From: Calliopum simillimum
Lineage: Eukaryota; Arthropoda; Insecta; Diptera; Lauxaniidae
Length of the DNA stretch: 64,000 nt
Direction: 5' to 3'
Assembly: GCA_951812925.1 (NCBI GenBank)
Contig: OX638371.1
Span: 113,359,124-113,423,123 of the forward strand
Position numbers and translations under genes: made by a program. This document shows, piece by piece, positions 55,518-64,000 of the stretch. Below the pieces are notes generated by a model. It saw only the letters and a list, made by a program, of their open reading frames with translations, was not told where the DNA came from and did not search any database. Each line of letters begins with the position of its first letter. Within the stretch, counting starts at the first letter, position 1.

Positions 55518-58500
55518 GCTAAGCATAAGGACCGAAGTACGTGTAGTGTACGAAATTTTTTGTGTGAAATTTTTTTCAGAAAATTTAACATGGATAAAAG
55601 CAATTTACCTTTAAAAAAAATAAAAAATAAGTATGCCAGTTTCGTCTTTAGTACAAATATGTGTTTTGAAAATAAAAATGATTAAAATTGGTTCAATATA
55701 TTTTGCGTCAAAGCGTTATATACAATTTGATGGCATGAAATGTATTTGAAAACATAACACATTGGAGTGAACCAATACATATAAGTGTATAACTAAAATA
55801 TCACCAACATTTTTTAAATATGTACCAAAAACGAATGACTACATGGGATAAGAGAGTAAAGAGAGATTCAAAAAATTATGAAAAACTAAAGAAAAAGTAA
55901 TTTAAGTTGAACTTTTGACGAATATCCAACAACATGAGCATCAGTAATTGATTTTGACTGCATTTAATTTGAATCTCATTTATTTTTATTTTTTCTTTTA
56001 CGACTACGTTTTATCTTTCAAAAGAACTGCAGTAGCGAAGAAAGAAAAAAACCATAAAATGAAGTGTATTTTCAATTTGACACCTAAAGAAATGCAGTAA
56101 AAAGTGCTGCTGCGGCTGCCCCTATTAAACGATGCTCTTTAAATTTCGTTAGCAGATTTACAATGGCATTGAAAGTTTCGAAGGCACCCACCATTTCAAT
56201 TGAAATTAACCCATAGAATATTGCACACAATACGCCTGCTCAAAATGTGGAATGAAGAGAAAGTAAAAAAAAAGAAAAAAAATTTAATGGACAGAATACC
56301 GGCAAGAGTTTGACAGTGACGTAGACGCGACATCATGCATACACAGTTAATGCCTTTTATTCCTTACGCTTTGAGTAAGTAAGCGTTAAGCTCATATGAC
56401 AGATTTATTCTGATTAATATTTATAAGCCCTTAACTTAACTTGACATTAACACAACGAATATAAAGAAATTATGAGAAAATCTCTCTTAAATGAAATCTA
56501 ATGATAATCAAAGAGGCCCTTAAACATTTAACCCCTCTCTCATTTTCTCTCCTATTATGCGCTTCATATTGCAATAGTTAAAATAGCATTGACGTTTATA
56601 TGGTTTTCTAACTAGTTTATTTGAAACTAACTGAAATTGCTCATACTAATCGAAAGCTCTTTATATGACAAACCGATTCGGTTTGTGCGTAACAAAGCAT
56701 AAACCAACAAAATCAACTTAAGCAAGTGAAAATTTTCGTTTAAATTGTTAAGCATGAACTGAGTTTCTACATTCTTTCGTTAAGAAAAACTAAAAGATCT
56801 ATCTAATGGGCCTTAACCTATGTAGGCTCCTCATTATGCATGTATTATCTGCATGTTCTTCACCTTTATGTGTAGCATTGTGTAGGCGTCTGAAGCGGAG
56901 CTTAAACGAATGTGTATTGAATGTAAAGACGTTGCTGTGCTGTACTGCATTTCATAAATTGACGGCACAGCATCATCATCATCATCATCCATACTGTCAT
57001 GTCAACATTATTCAATGCAATTGAGTGGAAGTTGCCAGACGAAGACTTAAGACAACGTTGGGCGACATTGACTATATGACAGGCAGGCGTTATGTGTGAT
57101 CGTAAAATTTTTGTTTTTTCTTTTTAGAAAGCAGCCAGGCATATAAACAAAATTATAAATGTCATCTTCCGGCAATCAATGAATGCAATGCAGCAGTAAC
57201 ATATAAATAAAGGAGATGCAATTTTTTTATGTACTCGTATTGAGAATATAAGTACAAGCATGGATGTGGGATCTGTCTATGAAATATCTTAAAGAAGTAA
57301 AAAGTTTAAAAAGGCGTTCGCAATTGCTTCACAAAGAAGTAATAAAGGAAGTGCGCTAGGGGTCTATAGAAATTCAAACTTATCTAAATTTAAATGATTA
57401 TCTAAAACTCTTAACATCCGCTGAAGAATATTAATGTGCAATTTTAAACTATACCTTCATTTAACAAGAGAATCACCGCCATAACTTAAAATCAGTACAC
57501 CCTATATGGTTGACATCTTTTTTATGGCGCACATGCTTCCCGAAAAGACCATGATAGTGTTCTGGATCATTTATATGCTATGGCCCAAATTCTCGAGGGT
57601 CAGGGGAAATTGGTACTTGAGGAAAAAAAATTTTTTTTTTTTGGTTCAATGTGCCCAACTTTTTCTCAAGCAACGAGAATGTAGGAATTAATTTTAACAG
57701 GTTTTTGAACATATCAAATTCACTCCAAAAAAGGGGTAAGTTATCCCATTTGCGGCAATCTCAGACCTGATAGGAAAAAAACAGAACAAGCGACCCTAAA
57801 TTAGTCCAAAAAAGTTATCGTGATCTCATTCAGATTATTTTCTGGGAAAAATCAGGGTATCACGAAAATCACTTCATCATATCTCCGAAAATATTTATCG
57901 CACATGAATGAGATTTGATACATGTATAAAGAGTCAGGACAAATAATGTTCCCTGGGAAAATGGGCGATGCCACGCCTCTAAAAAAAGATATTCAAAATT
58001 TATGAGATTTGGTACACATGTAAAATGGATGCCATTTGACATCCTTTGGAAAAATTGTGATGTCACCTCAACTTAGATAAGGTGATCTAACAATCACTGG
58101 GAAATCCTGGTTTTTCGAAATATTTGCAATTTAAAATTTTATATGGTGGAAAAAATGTCACGTTCATATTGTCACGTATCGATTCAAATTATGATCAAAA
58201 CAAAGAAAAGTACAGAAGATATTTGAACCAAAGAAAATCTATTATAAAGTAACATTATTGCATAAGATTCTAAGATTAGACACACTAAAAAATTCTGGCT
58301 TGTTTCTCTGAATTCTTACTTCCTTTGAATAGGCACGAAAACTACTAATTTCTACTTTTGTCACGTTCGTTTTTTGCGTGTATCTTGGAATCAGGACTTC
58401 GCCTGCTATTAAAGTTGGCACTAATTACAGTGCTACCTAAGAGCTATAATGTAAAGTAAAAACCAAAATAAAAATATGTTTTACTTCCACTCTTTTTGCG

Positions 58501-60565
58501 CTTTTAATGTTTACGATCGATGCGTCTCCTAGATAGGGAAATCATAATATGTGACTATTACAGGTACATATTCTATACCCATTATGACCCATTTTTTCGC
58601 CCAATCTGTGTTCATCTGATTACCAGATACACATTTCTGCATTATATAAAAATTATCAAGTTGGTCACGTTCGTCACTTGAGAAATGCCCATATATAAAA
58701 TTTACTATTATTGTATTAATATTTAGTATGTAATATTTAGTCGTGTTTTAAGTGAATTGTTTTGAGTTCATAAGAAAATCTTCTTTCTTACAGAAGGGAA
58801 AAACTTCAAAGCCTTTTACAGCAAACTTTTTTATAATTTATGGACGATGCAACGATCTTTATATCATTCAGATTTATTTTTCCACACGTTATTCTTTCTT
58901 GTCTGACCTCCTGAACGTTAACCTCTTGCTTACTTACTGTAACACAACAACAACATCAACAACAACAACAATAGTAACGACAATTTCCGTTGCATTGTGA
59001 TTTAATTCTTTGCATTTCTCGGCATTAACTATTGATTTTTATGTTGCACTCAGCATTTCAGTATTGCAAGCAAAGTCAGAAAAAAGGCAGTCAATTGTTG
59101 TAGTAAAAAATGAAACAACAAAGAAAGACATAAAACCATTTCATGCTAATTTCAAGGAAACCCTTCAAATTTTTTCTTTATTTTTTGCGAACTTTAAAAC
59201 AGCAGGTTTTTACTTAACTTTTCTTATACGCTGCTCTCTCTCTCTTCCTCCCATATGTAGGCATTGTACCTTTGTCTTCAACGTCATTTGACTTAGTTAT
59301 CCGCTTAGAAAAGGTTTTCCTAGGCCCGTCGTGTTGTCGACATCATCACCAGTAGAAATCATCACCAAAAGCGTAAACGTGTCTGCACGCCAAATGCAGC
59401 TAAGCGCTTTTGTATTGGAAGCGCGACTGTCTGTCTGTCTGTTTACTAGAAAATTTCTATGACAAATTTTATTGCAATTTAATTGGCTTTTAAATATTTT
59501 GTTGGTCATCATAATGTAATGAAATGACTTGCTGTTGGTTTCTGGGTGGTTTCCGTTGGAATTTTCAATACACATAAGAAAAATAAAAAATCGTAGCTGA
59601 GCAGTGAGACTTTTTAGAGTGGATGAAATTAATAGAATCATCGGTTAGTACTAGCCCGAAACTAGTGAAAAAGGGATGCAGTGGGGACCAATTTGATATC
59701 AGTTTGTAGTTTGTAAGGCCAAGAAAATTTGAATCGTAATGAAAATAAAATACGTACAATTTTCGTTTTTGCTTTTGAAATTATTGTTTTGTGTTACTTG
59801 AATTGTGTGAAAAATGAAATTAATGATTTCATTTTTGTTAATGTTGCTTAAGAATGTAATTTTACTTTATTTAATTTACTTTAAGAAAATATAAACTCAA
59901 ATCAAAAAAATATTACTATTGGTTGACTACACACGAAACCACTGGTTGAAGACTAGTTGTTAAAAGACTACTTCACACCACAACTAGCCACGGAATAGTG
60001 AGTGTACAAGTAATGCAAAAGAGGTCAATTGAAATTTCGTAGGACATAAACACACAAAAAAAGAATAGTTGCTTAAATGTAAAAGGGGTTCCACTCGGCT
60101 TAGTATTGGTTGATAAAGGACTAGTTAATGAACTACACTTAAACCAGTCCGTTTGCCTGCAGGTATGTAATTGGATGTCTGAGACGTCTTAGAGAGATGC
60201 GCGAATATTCTGAGCCATAAATAAAATTGTCTGAAATTTGACACAAAATGTTTTAAATTTCACGAAATCATCGAATAAAAAGAGAGCTACTCAGAAATTT
60301 AGTAAATTTTTACACAAAAACTAAAATTTTGTTAAGAGAATTTGATATGATATGATTTTTATGACTTTTCCCATGAAATTAAAGTTTAAATTCTGTCTTT
60401 TGAAAATCTTTAAAATTGGTCGTATCATATTTCGCCGCATTCTTTCAGATATGATGAACTTCACTTAAAATTATGGATTTTTTCTCGATTGTTGAGGATT
60501 TTGAAAGTTTTTTGTTGGCAACACTGCATTATTAAGATAATTTTACACGATATTGTGAGAATTTT
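55518..60565. other. Long spacer without recognised gene
   Basis: Mostly unique-looking AT-rich DNA with a (CAT)n run at 56972-56990 and CAACAACAACA near 58945-58970. A diverged repeat shared with 42845-42960 lies at 56615-56720, a GGGCGATGCCACGCC fragment near 57962, and CACGTTCRT words near 58160, 58364 and 58668. At 59926-60150 diverged inverted words (ACTGGTTGAAGACTAGTTG and AACTACACTTAAACCAGT) suggest one more decayed foldback. No coding region is convincing. Confidence 0.35.
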
Positions 60566-60997
60566 TAGTGATGAGCAAAATTAGTCTTGGTCTTGCGTCT
60601 TGTTCTTGGTCTTGCTAATTTTGCGAGACCAAGACCAAGACCAAGACGTCGATATTTTTGCAAGACCAAGACCAAGACTGCTATGGTCTTGGTCTTGGTT
60701 TTGCTCACGATAATCGTCAAGACCAAGACTGCTTTTTAGTCTTGGTAATTCATAGTTAAAAGTTGTTTCACTCCCGTTTTGAAGATAAAATCATCACTCA
60801 ATTTGTATTTTGGCATCTTCAAAACCTAACTAATTTGGAAAAATGTGATCCAAGACCGAGACCAAGACTTAATGAGCAAGAACAAGACCAAGACCAAGAC
60901 TCAATTTCAAAACCAAGACCAAGAGCAAGACTCAACGTGCAAGAACAAGACCAAGACCAAGACCATAGCAGTCTTGGTCTTGGTTTGCTCATCACTA
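60566..60997. mobile_element. hAT-type MITE with CCAAGA-repeat interior and 8-bp duplication
   Basis: The ends TAGTGATGAGCAAA and TTTGCTCATCACTA are perfect inverses, and AGAATTTT stands on both sides (60558-60565 and 60998-61005), the 8-bp duplication of hAT transposition. The interior is dominated by CCAAGA/TCTTGG hexamers on both strands, themselves able to pair. A diverged sister is at 44071-44458. Confidence 0.9.
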
Positions 60998-61005
60998 AGA
61001 ATTTT

Positions 61006-61361
61006 ACTCACCAGAATGTCATAATGGCGCTTTCTGTCATATCGCGGTTTAGTTTTTATTAGAGTATAAGTACAAAACTGAATAGGATAGAAAATTCTAC
61101 ATTCTGAAGAACGCAAAAATATGAAAAATGAAACGCCCACCCACGTAGAATTCACGATTTCAAATTAAATTTAGACCACAAACAAAACAAATACAATAAA
61201 TAATTTTCGCTGCAATTTCTCGGATTACAATTTATCTTTTTCGATGCAGATATTTTATTCAATTTTTATATGATGCCCACAGAATAAAAATATTATAAGC
61301 ACTCAGTTACATTGATAAGAATATACACATTAGACTGGTCCAAAAATACGTCAACGTACAT
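61006..61361. other. Short spacer
   Basis: AT-rich; nothing recognised. Confidence 0.4.
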
Positions 61362-62128
61362 ATTTTTACACCCTACACCCAGAGTATATTCACTTTGTCC
61401 TTCCGTTTGTAACGCAGAGAAGGAGGCGTGGCAGATATGGAAAAGTATATATATTTTTGATCAGCGTCACCTCCTGAGTCGATGTCACCATGTCCGTCTG
61501 TTTGGCTGGCTGGCTGTGTGTGGAAATACATTTTTTGGGAAAACTAAGCAAGATAATTCAATGAAATTTGGTACTTAGCTCGGGGGATTGAAAATGAGCG
61601 AAATCGGTCAACGGACACACCTACCGCCCATACAAAAAATATGTTCAAAATGCAAATTTTGGAGTATTTTTCACAACAATGCAACCAAAATACACATTAA
61701 TACTACGAATTGTAAGCGCAAGCTCTGAGCAAAAACTGGTCGAATTCGGACAAGAGGGCGTGGCACCTCTCATATAAGAAAAACTTCAAAACGCTGTACT
61801 GAAAGCGTTTTTTGAGATAATCGAACTAAATTAGACTCAGGCACTAAAAACTATAAATGCAAGCTTTAAGCAAAAACTGGATAAAATCGGACAAGAGGGC
61901 GTGGCTCCTCACATATAAGCAAAAGCTTCAAAACGCTATTCTGAAAATATTTTTTCAGATAATCCAACCAAATTTCACTCAAATACTAAGAACTATAAAT
62001 GCAAACTCTGAGAAAAAACTGGGTGAATACGGAGGGCGTGGCACCTCCCATATAAGCCAAATTTTCAAAATACTGCAGTGTAGGGTATTTAATGTTTGGC
62101 CAGGCCAAAGGTAACACCCTTACTAGTT
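61362..62128 (+). repeat. GGCGTGGCA dispersed repeat, longest copy with internal tandem
   Basis: The first 340 bp parallel 33783-34311 (GATCAGCGTCACCTCC, CCATGTCCGTCTGTTTG, GATAATTCAATGAAATTTG, GAAATCGGTCAACGGACAC). The rest is three copies of a 141-142-bp unit starting at 61718, 61859 and 62000 with GCAAGCTCTGAGCAAAAACT and GAGGGCGTGGC. It ends GGCCAGGCCAAAGGTAACAC, CCTTACTAGTT. Confidence 0.8.
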
Positions 62129-62781
62129 ATAAATGCTATTAATTTTCTGGTTTCTTGAGCTTTTAAACGCGACATCTCCCCGTTTTAGCTTAAAAAATAA
62201 AAATCATTTTCAGAGATGTGTCAAGGGACAAAACAGCAAATCACTATTATTATTTTTAATGTCAATAACTTAAAAAATTAACTTAATGCGCGTATGAGAG
62301 GATAACAGTTTGAGCGAAGAAACAACTAAGAACTCAAAACGCAAAGTCTGTTTAAAGTCTTCACTAAAATCAGGACACTTTCTGGTAGTCTACGATTTGT
62401 GTAGATAAAACTCGGTCAAAAGGATCTGGAAATAGAAGAACATGATTTCTGCCGTTGTCCTGCGACGATTCGATGTTGAATAAAGTATCTGGGGTGGGAT
62501 TCTAAATACAATTGGCTTAGATTAAATTAAACACACACAGTAACGAGTTTCAAGAACTTATAGGTCGTGGTATAACACATAGCCTTCAAAAATCTATATA
62601 TAATTATATCAAGGACAAAAAATTGTGAACCTTTTATTTACAATGTTAGAAATGGAGTACGACTTTGGGTTGTATGCCATTTGAAAGTTAGTTGAGTGTA
62701 GATTTGCACAAAGTAATTTTAAATGTTGCCAGATAAAATAAAATACAAAATTTTTAAATATTAACAACAAAATACGCGGTC
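62129..62781. other. Spacer, no gene recognised
   Basis: AT-rich non-coding DNA without visible repeats. Confidence 0.35.
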
Positions 62782-63150
62782 CCACAGAGAATGAAGCACA
62801 AAGAGAAAGACAAAAAACAAAGCAGTGACTTCATGTTTTTGTTGACGTTTCGCTTTACATCATGTCAGAGATGATAAATGAGTTTTTCTATTTTGTACCA
62901 AGTAGCAAAAAAAGTACTAAGAGTACAAAAAGTACCAAATACCAAAAAAAGTACTAAAAGTCCAAAAAGTACTATATACAAAAAATACTAAAAGTCCAAA
63001 AGGTATGAAAATTCAAAAAAAGTACTACATGTCCAAAAAGTACTAAAAGACTAAAAGTACCAAACAAAAAAAAAATGCTAGAAGTCCAAAAAGTACCAAA
63101 ATTATTTAGTTTTTTTTTGTGGTCCAACTTAGACCACTAGGTGATAGCAC
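62782..63150 (+). repeat. GAAGCACAAAGAG...GGTGATAGCAC repeat, copy 3, expanded
   Basis: Same order of words as 28452-28660, but the AAAAAGTACCAAA segment is expanded into an irregular 18-25-nt tandem (AAAAAGTACTAAAAGTCC) over about 200 bp (62900-63105). It ends GGTCCAACTTAGACCACTAG. Confidence 0.75.
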
Positions 63151-64000
63151 GGAAAGTAATAAAAAGGCAAAAATTAAGATTTCTTTTTTGGCTCAGTCTA
63201 AGGTATTCGTACATATCGTAAAATAGAAATGTTAATTACTTTTATAGTCTGCATTTGCTGCTGCTGATTCAAAGCAAAATAAGTTCAAATTCATTAAGTT
63301 GAACAAATTTATAGCCTCATTGAGTTCAGCAAAAATATTTTTTGCATCATTAGCAGCTATTTTTAGCACGAGGGCATTGAGCATTTAAATAAAAACTCCG
63401 ACTGCACTTACATATGTAGATCTTTCTTTTCCGATGTGATGATCTTTTTTGTTCCCCCTCCAAGCAAGCGCAAAATTGGAATTTTCCACAAGACTATGCA
63501 TTTTTTTTGTAATGTACTCCCTCTATTTTCCTGCACAATAGATTAGACGCGTGACTGTATGGATTAAATAACTATGCAGCTGCGCAATTTCTAATGCTGC
63601 ACACAATTATTTTTTGCTTCCCTAAAAAATTTGATATTAAATATGGAGTAAACCACAAACTCGTGCATAGTATGCTCGCTCGTATATTCACCACGCAATT
63701 GCCCTCAGTTGTGACGAAGATCATGATCTTCTGCGCAGTACGATCAACCAAATAGGAGATCATGATACCACCATCACCACCACCACAAATGTTTATGTGT
63801 TATTCGTCAATTCAGCAGCAGCAGCATGCGTTTGTTTGTGGTTTTTTCCATTACTGCGCAAGTGCAACGCGCGCATTCAATTCATTATCTCAACAACATT
63901 TTGTACTGTGGAAACATATCTTATAACTCGGATCAACCACAAACACTTTGCTGCTTTTGCTGTTGATTTATTACGACTTCATTTGATGGGGGTGTGAAGA
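63151..64000. other. Terminal spacer of ordinary complexity
   Basis: Less AT-rich than most of the window, with ACCACCATCACCACCACCAC at 63767-63787 and CAGCAGCAGCA near 63813. No coding sequence is recognised; it may be regulatory or intronic DNA of a neighbouring gene outside the window. Confidence 0.3.

Overview
This is AT-rich, intron-bearing nuclear DNA from a higher fly (Brachycera/Cyclorrhapha). All three intact protein genes are recognisable as relatives of Drosophila genes, but introns and intergenic spacers are far more swollen by repeats than in Drosophila melanogaster. A tephritid-like fly is a reasonable guess; the species cannot be fixed from the sequence alone.

Genes lie only in the first 24.4 kb. 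On the minus strand, 2866-7415 encodes a three-exon cold-shock-domain RNA-binding protein of the CARHSP1/CG9705 type, with a 4-kb repeat-filled second intron. A 1.45-kb spacer separates it head-to-head from a plus-strand gene at 8862-12678, a three-exon RFWD3-type RING/WD40 E3 ubiquitin ligase. Convergent to that, after 8.6 kb of repeat-rich spacer, the minus strand at 21255-24365 encodes Neurotactin (Nrt), a three-exon type II membrane adhesion protein whose cholinesterase-like ectodomain lacks the catalytic serine. The three genes do not form a functional pathway; they cover RNA binding, DNA-damage ubiquitin signalling and neural cell adhesion.

From 24.4 kb to the end (about 39.6 kb, upstream of Nrt) I see no intact gene. 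It is a museum of transposons: a decayed Tc1-like transposase (25.8-26.4 kb), a decayed mariner transposase (44.7-45.4 kb), an internally deleted mariner-like element with intact inverted termini and TA duplication (48.4-49.0 kb), three severely 5'-truncated copies of one RTE-type non-LTR retrotransposon 3' end (6.0, 42.0 and 51.2 kb), hAT-type and Harbinger-type MITEs with target-site duplications, several degenerate tandem arrays, and an unusually dense set of foldback (palindromic) elements, the largest 1.75 kb long at 36947-38701.

The most unusual items are: (i) terminal-inverted-repeat elements (ACACGG termini) that carry an internal tRNA-like module with pol III A/B boxes, two of which also have a terminal hairpin showing compensatory base changes; (ii) hairpin clusters built from the 12-mer GGAAATAACGCC or a close relative, sitting 13-23 nt from splice donors in introns of two different genes; (iii) a 54-nt in-frame, stop-free intron in the RFWD3 gene. 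Exon boundaries were inferred by eye from GT/AG signals, reading frame and recalled family similarity; no alignment or search was run.
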